Shown: positions 25,659-35,309 of the stretch, piece by piece
How the letters are laid out: each line of letters opens with the position of its first letter
Numbering within the stretch: the first letter of the stretch is position 1
DNA from: Mycobacterium intracellulare ATCC 13950
GTDB lineage: Bacteria > Actinomycetota > Actinomycetes > Mycobacteriales > Mycobacteriaceae
DNA length: 64,000 nucleotides
NCBI RefSeq assembly: GCF_000277125.1
Contig: NC_016946.1
Coordinates: 4,278,001 to 4,342,000, forward strand
Direction of reading: 5' to 3'
Notes under the pieces: model-generated
The model's database searches: none
What the model was told of the DNA's origin: nothing
What the model saw: only the letters and a program-made list of their open reading frames with translations
Translations under genes and position numbers: made by a program

Positions 25659-26549
25659 TCAGTGTCGCCCTTCTACCAGTTTCGCCCGGCCCGACGCGCG
25701 CACCGCGCTGCGCACCATCAGGCGGGAACGTACCGCCAACGAGGCGCGCAGCGCCCAGCGCAGCGGCGCGCGCAACCAACCGGCATGCCGGTCGGCCAGA
25801 AACATATACGTGCTCTTGTGATGGGCGGCGAGGTGGCTGGCCGGGTCCCCGCCCGTGGAGTGGCCCTTGTGGTGCAGGACTTCCGCCGACGGCACGTAGA
25901 CGGACAGCCAGCCCGCCTTGCCGAGCCGGTCGCCGAGGTCGACGTCCTCCATATACATGAAGTAGCGCTCGTCGAACCCGCCGATCTGGCCGAACGCCGA
26001 CCGCCGCACCAGCAGGCACGACCCCGACAGCCAGCCCACCGGGCGCTCGCTGGGCTCCAGCCGCTCCTGGCGGTACGCCGCCGACCACGGGTTGGTTTTC
26101 CAGAACGGCCCGACGACCGCGTGCATGCCGCCGCGGATCAGGCTGGGCAGGTGCCGCGCCGACGGATACACCGAGCCGTCGGGATCGCGGACCAGCGGGC
26201 CCAGCGCACCGGCGCGCGGCCAGCGCGAAGCGGCGTCCAGCAGGGCGTCGATGCTGCCCGGTCCCCACTGCACGTCCGGGTTGGCCACGATCACCCACTC
26301 GTCGTCGCGGTCCAGCTGCGCGACGGCGCGATTCACCGCGGTGCCGTAGCCGAGGTTGGCTCCGGTGTGAAACAGCCGCACGTTGGGATAGCGATCGACC
26401 GCCGCCTGCGGGGTGCCGTCGGTGGAGCCGTTGTCGGCCAGCAGCACGCACACCTCCCGCTCCGTGGCCAGCGACAGCGAGGCCAGGAAGCGCTCCAGAT
26501 GCGGGCCCGGCGAGTAGGTCACCGTCACGACCGGCAGCACGTCAGTCAC
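25659..26549 (-). CDS. wbbL: Rhamnosyltransferase WbbL (arabinogalactan linker unit)
   Basis: WbbL transfers rhamnose from dTDP-rhamnose to decaprenyl-PP-GlcNAc, completing the linker that ties arabinogalactan to peptidoglycan; the reaction is essential in mycobacteria. The 296-residue GT2 enzyme has VVTVTYSPGPHLERFLASL, the nucleotide motif LLADNGSTDGTP, NLGYGTAVNRAV, the DxD-like VANPDVQWGPGSIDALL and the acceptor-side segment GFDERYFMYMEDVDLGDRL. GTG at 26547-26549 is inside the last 8 bases of rmlD, the usual translational coupling. Neighbours rmlD and manC supply sugar nucleotides for the same envelope. Confidence 0.92.
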   Translation of the reverse strand: MTDVLPVVTVTYSPGPHLERFLASLSLATEREVCVLLADNGSTDGTPQAAVDRYPNVRLFHTGANLGYGTAVNRAVAQLDRDDEWVIVANPDVQWGPGSIDALLDAASRWPRAGALGPLVRDPDGSVYPSARHLPSLIRGGMHAVVGPFWKTNPWSAAYRQERLEPSERPVGWLSGSCLLVRRSAFGQIGGFDERYFMYMEDVDLGDRLGKAGWLSVYVPSAEVLHHKGHSTGGDPASHLAAHHKSTYMFLADRHAGWLRAPLRWALRASLAVRSRLMVRSAVRASGRAKLVEGRH

Positions 26550-27429
26550 GCGTAGAGGGTAACGGTCGATCGGCCGCGGCCAGGGCCGCGACAAGCGCGG
26601 GGCGCCAGGGCCGCAGCGGCCGCAGCCCGGCCGCCGCGGACTGGCCACCCGACAGCGCGGAGTAGGCCGGTCGCGGCGCCGGCCGGGGAAAGCGGTCGGT
26701 GCCGACCGGACGCACCCGCGCCGGGTCGGCGCCGCACTCCTCGAAGACGGCGCGGGCCTGCTCGAACCGCGAGACCGCGCCCTCGTTGGCGGCGTGCAGG
26801 ATCGGGCCGGGCACGCGGTCGTCGACGATCTGCAGCAGCGCGGCGGCCAGGTCGCCGACGTAGGTCGGCGAGCCGATCTGGTCGTCGACCACGTCCACCG
26901 GGCCGTCCCCGGCGGCCAGCCGGCGCATGACGGCGACGAAGTCCTTGCCGGCGCCGCCGGTGTAGACCCAGGCGGTGCGGACGACGACCGCCTCGGGCAG
27001 CGCGGCCAGGACGGCCTGCTCCCCCGCGGCCTTGCTGCGGGCGTACACGCCCTGCGGCGCGGTCTGATCGCTGGGCTCGTACGGCCGCGGTGCGGCGCCG
27101 CCGAAATCGCCGTTGAAGACGTAGTCGGTGGAGACGTGGATCAACTGGGCGCCGGCCCGCGCGCAGGCCCGCGCGATGTGCCCGGGACCGGCCTCGTTGA
27201 CCGCGAAGGCGCCCGCCTCGTCGGTCTCGGCGCCATCGACGTCTGTGTAGGCCGCGCAGTTGATCACCACGTCACCGCGCTGCACGATCCGTTCGGCGGC
27301 CGCGGGGTCGGTGATGTCCCACTGCGACGACGAATGCGCCAGGACCTCCCGGCCCTGATCCGCCGCCAGCGAGCTCAAATAGCCGCCCAGCTGCCCACCG
27401 GCGCCGGCGATCACGATCCTGCCTGACAT
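26542..27429 (-). CDS. rmlD: dTDP-4-dehydrorhamnose reductase
   Basis: RmlD performs the last step of dTDP-L-rhamnose synthesis, using NAD(P)H. It is a 295-residue short-chain dehydrogenase/reductase with GAGGQLGGYLSSL near the N terminus, VVINCAAYTDVDGAE, the STDYVFNGDFGG segment, the catalytic GVYARSKAAGEQ (YxxxK) and GSPTYVGDLA. ATG at 27427-27429 gives MSGRIVIAGAGGQLG. The C terminus ends in PLPSTRD, like its M. tuberculosis counterpart. It is the first gene of rmlD-wbbL-manC and diverges from lcp1, another linker-ligation gene, across a 125-base promoter region. Confidence 0.94.
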   Translation of the reverse strand: MSGRIVIAGAGGQLGGYLSSLAADQGREVLAHSSSQWDITDPAAAERIVQRGDVVINCAAYTDVDGAETDEAGAFAVNEAGPGHIARACARAGAQLIHVSTDYVFNGDFGGAAPRPYEPSDQTAPQGVYARSKAAGEQAVLAALPEAVVVRTAWVYTGGAGKDFVAVMRRLAAGDGPVDVVDDQIGSPTYVGDLAAALLQIVDDRVPGPILHAANEGAVSRFEQARAVFEECGADPARVRPVGTDRFPRPAPRPAYSALSGGQSAAAGLRPLRPWRPALVAALAAADRPLPSTRD

Positions 27430-27554
27430 GGTTCGAGTTTGGCATGGCCCGGCGAAGCCCAGAAAAGCGCGGGGCCCAAGAAATCGCGGGGTAGCGCGGG
27501 CCACGCCGCGATCGGCTACCCGAGAAGCTCGTGTGTCGCAAGTAATGTAGTGGG

Positions 27555-29027
27555 ATGCCTGTGCGACGTGTGGTTCGTGTGATTGCCACCGTGCTGACGC
27601 TCGCGGTCGTCGTCGGCACCGGGATCGCGTGGAGCAATGTCCGGTCCTTCGAAGACGGCATCTTTCACATGTCGGCGCCCTCGCTGGGCAAAGGCGGCGA
27701 CGACGGCGCGATCGACATCCTGTTGGTCGGCCTCGACAGCCGCACCGACGCGCACGGCAACCCGCTGTCCCAAGAGGAACTGGACACGCTGCGGGCCGGC
27801 GACGAGGAAGCCACCAACACCGACACGATCATCCTGATCCGCATCCCCAACAACGGGAAGTCGGCGACCGCGATCTCGATCCCGCGCGACTCCTACGTCG
27901 CCGCCCCCGGCCTGGGCAAGACGAAGATCAACGGCGTCTACGGCCAGACCCGGGAGGCCAAGCGCGCCAGCCTGGTCCGCGCCGGCGACGCCGCGGCGGA
28001 CGCGGCCGCCCAGGGCACCGAGGCCGGCCGCGAGGCGCTGATCAAGACCGTCGCCGACCTGACCGGCGTCACCGTCGACCACTACGCCGAGATCGGCCTG
28101 CTGGGCTTCTCGCTGATCACCGAGGCCCTCGGCGGCGTCGACGTCTGCCTCAAAGAGCCGGTGTTCGAACCCCTTTCGGGTGCCGACTTCCCGGCGGGCC
28201 CGCAACGGCTCAGCGGCCCCGAAGCCCTCAGCTTCGTGCGCCAGCGCCACGAACTGCCGCGCGGCGACCTGGACCGGGTGGTGCGCCAGCAGGTGGTGAT
28301 GGCCTCGCTGGCCCACCGGGTCATCTCCGGCAAGACGCTGTCCAGCCCCACCACCGTGCGGCGCCTGGAAGCCGCCGTGCAGCGTTCGGTGGTGATCTCG
28401 GCCGGGTGGGACGTGATGGATTTCGTGCAGCAGATGCAGAAGCTCGCCGGCGGCAACGTCGCATTCGCCACCATCCCGGTGCTCGACGGCGCCGGCTGGA
28501 GCGACGACGGCATGCAGAGCGTGGTGCGGGTGGACCCGCACCAGGTGGCCGACTGGGTGAATGGGCTCCTGCACGAGCAGGAGGAGGGCAAGACCGAGGA
28601 GATCGCCTACACGCCCGCGAAGACCACCGCCAGCGTCGTCAACGACACCGACATCAACGGCCTGGCCGCGGCCGTGTCAGACGTGTTGAGCGCCAAGGGT
28701 TTTGCCACGGGCACGGTGGGCAACAACGACGGCGGGCACGTCAAGGCCAGCCAGGTCCGCGCCGCCAAGAGCGACGACATGGGGGCCAAGGAGGTCTCCA
28801 AGGAATTGGGTGGGCTGCCGGTGATCGCCGACGCCTCGCTGGCGCCGGGCGCGGTGCGGGTGGTGCTGGCCAACGACTACAGCGGCCCGGGCTCGGGCCT
28901 GTCGGGCACCGAGACGATCATGCCCGCGCGGGTGTCCACCGCCGGCGCGGTGGCCACCAACCCCAACGTCCCCCCGCCGTCGCCGATCCTGACCGCCGGC
29001 TCCGACAAACCGGAGTGCATAAACTAA
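27555..29027 (+). CDS. lcp1: LytR-CpsA-Psr ligase Lcp1 (attaches arabinogalactan to peptidoglycan)
   Basis: LCP enzymes transfer lipid-linked wall polymers onto peptidoglycan outside the membrane; the M. tuberculosis protein at this position (Rv3267) is the main arabinogalactan ligase. The 490-residue product has an N-terminal membrane anchor (VIATVLTLAVVVGTGIAW), the LCP domain (IDILLVGLDSR, TDTIILIRIP, AISIPRDSYVAAPG, KINGVYGQ, LGGVDVCL, LSGPEALSFVRQR, GDLDRVVRQQ), and a LytR_C domain at about 365-460. Conserved Asp and Arg residues that bind the pyrophosphate are present. ATG at 27555. The TIGR03089 gene follows after 6 bases. Confidence 0.94.
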   Translation: MPVRRVVRVIATVLTLAVVVGTGIAWSNVRSFEDGIFHMSAPSLGKGGDDGAIDILLVGLDSRTDAHGNPLSQEELDTLRAGDEEATNTDTIILIRIPNNGKSATAISIPRDSYVAAPGLGKTKINGVYGQTREAKRASLVRAGDAAADAAAQGTEAGREALIKTVADLTGVTVDHYAEIGLLGFSLITEALGGVDVCLKEPVFEPLSGADFPAGPQRLSGPEALSFVRQRHELPRGDLDRVVRQQVVMASLAHRVISGKTLSSPTTVRRLEAAVQRSVVISAGWDVMDFVQQMQKLAGGNVAFATIPVLDGAGWSDDGMQSVVRVDPHQVADWVNGLLHEQEEGKTEEIAYTPAKTTASVVNDTDINGLAAAVSDVLSAKGFATGTVGNNDGGHVKASQVRAAKSDDMGAKEVSKELGGLPVIADASLAPGAVRVVLANDYSGPGSGLSGTETIMPARVSTAGAVATNPNVPPPSPILTAGSDKPECIN

Positions 29028-29033
29028 CGACCC

Positions 29034-29750
29034 GTGCAGCAACCGAGCACGCTGAGCGGGGCCATCCTCGATCCGATGTTGCGGGCCGACCCGGTCGGCC
29101 CGCGGATCACCTACTACGACGACGCCACCGGCGAGCGCATCGAGTTGTCCGGGGTGACGCTGGCCAACTGGGCCGCCAAGACCGGCAACCTGTTGCGCGA
29201 CGAACTGGGGGCCGGACCGTCCAGCCGCGTCGCGATCCTGCTGCCCGCGCACTGGCAGACGGCCGCGGTGCTGTTCGGGGTGTGGTGGATCGGCGCCGAG
29301 GCGGTGCTGGCGGGACCCGCCGACCTGGCGCTCTGCACCACCGAGCGCCTCGGCGAAGCCGACGACGCGGTGGCCGGGGGCGAGGTCGCGGTGCTGTCGC
29401 TGGACGCGTTCGGCCGCCCGGCACCCGACCTGCCGATCGGTGTGACCGACTACGCCACCGCGGTGCGGGTGCACGGCGACCAGATCGTTCCCGAACCCCG
29501 CCCGGGGCCCGCGCTGGGCGGCCGCTCGGTCGACGAGGTGCTGGCGGATTGTCAAACATCCGCGGCGGCAAGGGGTTTGACGTCGAGCGACCGCGTGCTG
29601 TCCGGCAAGCCGTGGACCGAACCCGCCGAGCTGGTGGACAACCTGCTGGCGATCATGGCGGTCGGCGCCTCGCTGGTGCTGGTGGCCAACGCCGATCCGG
29701 ACGCGCAGTCGCGCCGCATCGAGTCCGAAAAGGTCACCCGGGTGCTCTGA
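29034..29750 (+). CDS. TIGR03089 family protein (truncated AMP-binding-like fold)
   Basis: A 238-residue protein resembling only the N-terminal part of acyl-adenylating enzymes: PRITYYDDATGERIELSGVT, LANWAAKTGNLLRDELG, RVAILLPAHWQTAAVLFGVW and WWIGAEAVLAG. There is no ATP-binding P-loop (TSGTTG) or C-terminal lid, so it cannot adenylate by itself. The family is conserved in actinobacteria beside lcp1 and is of unknown function. GTG at 29034, 6 bases after the lcp1 stop. It corresponds to Rv3268. I can see no catalytic residues to suggest an alternative. Confidence 0.85.
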   Translation: MQQPSTLSGAILDPMLRADPVGPRITYYDDATGERIELSGVTLANWAAKTGNLLRDELGAGPSSRVAILLPAHWQTAAVLFGVWWIGAEAVLAGPADLALCTTERLGEADDAVAGGEVAVLSLDAFGRPAPDLPIGVTDYATAVRVHGDQIVPEPRPGPALGGRSVDEVLADCQTSAAARGLTSSDRVLSGKPWTEPAELVDNLLAIMAVGASLVLVANADPDAQSRRIESEKVTRVL

Positions 29751-29778
29751 GGCGGGGGCCCCCGCCCCGGCACGATTC

Positions 29779-29796
29779 ATATTGATATCGCAATAT
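29779..29796. promoter_or_regulatory. Candidate metal-sensor operator upstream of pacL1-ctpC
   Basis: The inverted repeat ATATTG-ATATCG-CAATAT lies in a short AT-rich patch between the TIGR03089 gene and pacL1, and is followed by GTTAAC at 29803-29808. AT-rich imperfect palindromes of this type are the usual targets of ArsR/SmtB metal sensors. No such regulator gene is adjacent. Confidence 0.45.
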
Positions 29797-29857
29797 TTCG
29801 ATGTTAACGTCGAGCGAGCACGGGCTGAACACGCGGACGACGAGGAAGGTTGCGGCA

Positions 29858-30139
29858 ATGGCGGTGTACGGGCTCTTGGCGAAGGCGGCGGGGACGGTCG
29901 TCACCGGGCTGGTCGGCGTGACGGCCTACGAGGTGGTGCGCAAGGCCGTGGCCAAGGCGCCGCTGCACGAGACCGCGGTGAAGGGCGCCGAGCTCGGTCT
30001 GCGCGGCACCCGCAGGGCCGAGGAGGCCGCCGAGTCGGCGCGCCTGCGCCTCGCCGACGTCATGGCCGAGGCCCGCGAGCGCATCGGCGAGGAGGCGCCC
30101 ACGCCGTCGATCGCAGAACCCCACGACCACGAGCACTGA
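29858..30139 (+). CDS. pacL1: PacL1-type membrane metal chaperone (DUF1490)
   Basis: A 93-residue protein of the DUF1490 family, which in M. tuberculosis (Rv3269, PacL1) scaffolds and stabilises the CtpC zinc efflux ATPase at the membrane. The N terminus MAVYGLLAKAAGTVVTGLVG is a single membrane helix. A charged amphipathic segment follows (RRAEEAAESARLRLADVMAE), and the last residues AEPHDHEH supply Asp, Glu and three His for metal binding. ATG at 29858 has GGAAGG about 9 bases upstream; the longer open frame from 29801 is not family-like. ctpC starts 8 bases after its stop, so the two are cotranscribed. Confidence 0.9.
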   Translation: MAVYGLLAKAAGTVVTGLVGVTAYEVVRKAVAKAPLHETAVKGAELGLRGTRRAEEAAESARLRLADVMAEARERIGEEAPTPSIAEPHDHEH

Positions 30140-30147
30140 TCGCCGCT

Positions 30148-32364
<2,217 letters not shown>

Positions 32365-32370
32365 CCCGGC

Positions 32371-33021
32371 TCAGCAGCCGCACTGCTCGCCGCGCCAGGC
32401 GCGCACGCCCTGCCACACGGCGACACCGGCGATCGCGAGCCCCACGGCGGGGTCGATCCACCAGGCGCTCGACCACAGCGCCGTCGCCGCGAGGCCGATC
32501 AGCACCCCGGCCGCCTGGGCGCCGCACAGGTAGTTCTGGATCCCCTCCGCCTCGGTGGCGCCCGAGCCCAACCGCGCGCCCAGGCGGTGGTTGGCCCGGC
32601 CCAGCACCGGCATGAGCAGCAGGGCCAGGGCGGTCAGCGCGATCCCGATCACCGACGTCTCGGCGCGGTGCTCGCCGACCAGCTCGCGGATGGATTCGGC
32701 GGCGATGTACGGGGCGGTGAGCCAGAACGACACCGCGACGCCGCGTTGTGCGCGCCGCTCGGCGCTCGGGGAAAAGGTGCGCGCGCCGCTGAACCGCCAC
32801 ACCACCATCGCGCTGGCCAGCGCCTCCGACGCCCCGCCGAGGGCCCAGCCGGTCAGGGCGATGGAGCCGACCGAGAGTCCCTGCCACAGCCCGACGGCGC
32901 CCTCGACGAGCACCACGGCCAGGCTGATCCACGCCAGCCGGCGCGCCCACGCGGCGCCGCGCCGCCAGCCGGCGTCGTGCGCGGCGGTGCATTCCCGCGT
33001 CAGGGCGGCCGATGTGGTCAT
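32371..33021 (-). CDS. CDF-like integral membrane protein (Rv3271c type)
   Basis: A 216-residue membrane protein with about six hydrophobic segments and a cysteine-rich C terminus (GEQCGC). The pattern resembles the transmembrane part of cation diffusion facilitators: LAWISLAVVLVEGAVGLWQGL, SIALTGWALGGASEALASAM, a second helix pair, and WWIDPAVGLAIAGVAVW near the end. There is no separate cytoplasmic metal domain. Next to pacL1-ctpC a role in metal export is an attractive inference, but it is on the opposite strand and therefore separately expressed. ATG at 33019-33021. The stop is 6 bases from the ctpC stop. Confidence 0.82.
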   Translation of the reverse strand: MTTSAALTRECTAAHDAGWRRGAAWARRLAWISLAVVLVEGAVGLWQGLSVGSIALTGWALGGASEALASAMVVWRFSGARTFSPSAERRAQRGVAVSFWLTAPYIAAESIRELVGEHRAETSVIGIALTALALLLMPVLGRANHRLGARLGSGATEAEGIQNYLCGAQAAGVLIGLAATALWSSAWWIDPAVGLAIAGVAVWQGVRAWRGEQCGC

Positions 33022-33179
33022 TGGGCCAGGTTAGCGAGCGCGCGGCGGGGCCGGGGTCGCAACACCCGGCCGTGATCGATCTGTGTCGCGCCGCCGGCAC
33101 GGCGGGGCCCGGCCCGCGGGCCGCCGCCCGGCGTTGGTAGTTATTGTGGCTAACCAGTAGACCCGAAGGGATTTCCGCG

Positions 33180-34094
33180 ATGGCGCGCACCGACGACGAC
33201 ACCTGGGACCTGGCGACCAGCGTGGGCGCGACCGCCACCATGGTGGCCGCGGGACGGGCCCGGGCCACCCGGGACGGCCTGATCGACGACCGGTTCGCCG
33301 AGCCGCTGGTGCGCGCGGTGGGCGTCGACTTCATGACCCGGTGGGCGGCCGGCGAACTCGATTCCGCCGACGTCGACGAGCCCGGCGCCGCGTGGGGCAT
33401 GCAGCGCATGACCGACATGATGGCCGCCCGCACCCGCTACATCGACGCGTTCTTCGCCGAGGCGGGGGCGGCCGGCATCGGTCAGGTGGTCATCCTCGCC
33501 TCCGGCCTGGATGCGCGCGCCTACCGGTTGCCCTGGCCCGCGGGCACCACGGTGTTCGAGATCGACCAGCCGCAGGTGCTCGAGTTCAAGGCCGCCACCA
33601 TCGCCGACCTCGGCGCCGAGCCGACCGCCGAGGTGCGCAACGTCCCGGTCGACCTGCGCCACGACTGGCCGTCGGCGCTGCGCCAGGCCGGCTTCGACGC
33701 CGGGAGACCCGCCGCCTGGGCCGCCGAGGGGCTGATCGGCTTCCTGCCGCCGGAGGCCCAGGATCGGTTGCTGGACAACATCACCGAGCTGTCCGCCGAC
33801 GGCAGCCAGTTGGTTGCCGAGGTGTTCGCGAACACGGGCACCAGCGGGGACGCGCTGAACGCGGCGAGCGAAAAGTGGCGGCAGGGCGGCCTCGACATCG
33901 CGCTGGGCGACCTGGGCTTCCCCGGGCCGCGCAACGACGTGGCGACCTACCTGCAGCAGAAGGGCTGGCAGCCGGTGCGCACGCCGCTGAATCAGCTGCT
34001 GGCCAACACCGGGCTCCCGCTGCAATCGACCGACCCCGAGGCGCCATTCGCCCAGAACTACTACTGCACCGCGGTGCGCAGCGCGGCGCGTTGA
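33180..34094 (+). CDS. Putative SAM-dependent methyltransferase, TIGR00027 family
   Basis: A 304-residue member of the large mycobacterial family of putative methyltransferases (TIGR00027, related to leucine carboxyl methyltransferases). The opening [20 protein letters not shown], the RTRYIDAFF segment, the SAM-binding [18 protein letters not shown] and [11 protein letters not shown] are characteristic. Function and substrate are unknown for most members. ATG at 33180 follows AAGGGA; 12 extra residues in the open frame are not family-like. I do not expect it at this position in M. tuberculosis, where the CDF-like gene is followed directly by the CaiB-type gene. Confidence 0.87.
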   Translation: MARTDDDTWDLATSVGATATMVAAGRARATRDGLIDDRFAEPLVRAVGVDFMTRWAAGELDSADVDEPGAAWGMQRMTDMMAARTRYIDAFFAEAGAAGIGQVVILASGLDARAYRLPWPAGTTVFEIDQPQVLEFKAATIADLGAEPTAEVRNVPVDLRHDWPSALRQAGFDAGRPAAWAAEGLIGFLPPEAQDRLLDNITELSADGSQLVAEVFANTGTSGDALNAASEKWRQGGLDIALGDLGFPGPRNDVATYLQQKGWQPVRTPLNQLLANTGLPLQSTDPEAPFAQNYYCTAVRSAAR

Positions 34095-34109
34095 GGAAGG
34101 CAGGCACCA

Positions 34110-35306
34110 GTGCCAAACAGCAAGCCACCCAAGCCACTTGACGGATTCCGGGTGCTCGACTTCACCCAGAACATCGCCGGGCCGATGGCCGGCCAGGTGC
34201 TGGCCGACCTGGGGGCCGAGGTCATCAAGGTCGAGGCGCCCGTCGGCGAGGCGGCCCGCCACATCACCGCGGTGCTGCCCGGCCGCCCGCCGCTGGCCAC
34301 CCTGTTCCTCCCCCACAACCGCGGCAAGAAGTCGGTGATGGCGGACCTGCGCGACGACGAGGCCAAGCAGCAGATCATGCGGCTGGTCGACACCGCAGAC
34401 GTTGTGCTGGAAGGGTTTCGGCCCGGGGTGATGGAACGCATGGGACTGGGACCCGACGAGCTGCAATCCCGCAACCCCAAACTCATCTACGCGCGCCTCT
34501 CGGCCTACGGCGGCAACGGCCCGGAGGGCAGCCGGCCCGGCGTGGACCTGATGGTCGCCGCCGAGTCCGGCATGACCACCGGGATGCCCACGCCCAGCGG
34601 CAAACCCCAGATCATCCCGTTCCAGCTCGTCGACGCCGCCAGCGGACACGTGCTGGCGCAGGCGGTGCTGGCCGCGCTGCTCAACCGCGAGCGCCACGGC
34701 GTGGCCGACGTCGTGCGGGTCGCCATGTACGACGTCGCGGTCAGCCTGCAGGCCAGCCAGCTGACCATCCACCTGAACAAGCCCAACGCGGAACCCAAGC
34801 CGTCCGACTCAACGCCAAAGCCCAAGCGGCGCAAGGGTGTCGGGTTCGCCACCCAGCCGTCGGACGCCTTCAAGGCGGCCGACGGATACCTGGTGATCAG
34901 CGCGTACGTGCCCAAGCACTGGGACAAGCTGTGCGAGATCATCGGCCGCCCCGACATGCGCGACGACGAGCGGTTCATCGACCAGCGCGCCCGGGCGCTC
35001 AACTATCCGGAACTCACCGAGGAACTCGAGAAGGCGCTAGCCGCCAAGACCGCCGACGAATGGGTCCGGCTGCTGCAGGACGGCGGCCTGATGGCCTGCC
35101 ACGCCTACACCTGGAAGCAGGTGGTCGGCACCGCGCTGTTCGCGGAGAACGAGCTCGCCCTGCCGGTCGGTGAGGGTGAGGACGCGGTCACGGTGATCCG
35201 CACCCCGGCACGCTATTCCAGCTTCGACGCTGACGCCACCGACCCTCCCCCGGCCCTCGGGCAGCACACCGAGGAGTATCTGGGCGCACCGCAACCCGCG
35301 TCGTGA
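34110..35306 (+). CDS. CoA-transferase family III (CaiB/BaiF) protein
   Basis: A 398-residue class III CoA-transferase, corresponding to Rv3272. These enzymes move CoA between acyl groups in carnitine, oxalate or alpha-methylacyl-CoA metabolism. Family motifs: LDGFRVLDFTQNIAGPMAGQ, LADLGAEVIKVEAP, NRGKKSVMADLR, ADVVLEGFRPGVMERMGLG, LIYARLSAYG, the Asp nucleophile in GVDLMVAAESG, and TADEWVRLLQDGG. GTG at 34110 follows GAGGAAGG at a good distance. It is tightly downstream of the methyltransferase gene (15 bases) and converges with pknD at 3 bases. Exact substrate unknown. Confidence 0.88.
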   Translation: MPNSKPPKPLDGFRVLDFTQNIAGPMAGQVLADLGAEVIKVEAPVGEAARHITAVLPGRPPLATLFLPHNRGKKSVMADLRDDEAKQQIMRLVDTADVVLEGFRPGVMERMGLGPDELQSRNPKLIYARLSAYGGNGPEGSRPGVDLMVAAESGMTTGMPTPSGKPQIIPFQLVDAASGHVLAQAVLAALLNRERHGVADVVRVAMYDVAVSLQASQLTIHLNKPNAEPKPSDSTPKPKRRKGVGFATQPSDAFKAADGYLVISAYVPKHWDKLCEIIGRPDMRDDERFIDQRARALNYPELTEELEKALAAKTADEWVRLLQDGGLMACHAYTWKQVVGTALFAENELALPVGEGEDAVTVIRTPARYSSFDADATDPPPALGQHTEEYLGAPQPAS

Positions 35307-35309
35307 GCC

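Noticed and set aside
33040..33140. A GC-rich hairpin-like stretch between the CDF-like and methyltransferase genes
   Set aside because: Arms are imperfect with a bulge and the position (between divergent starts) does not suit a terminator.
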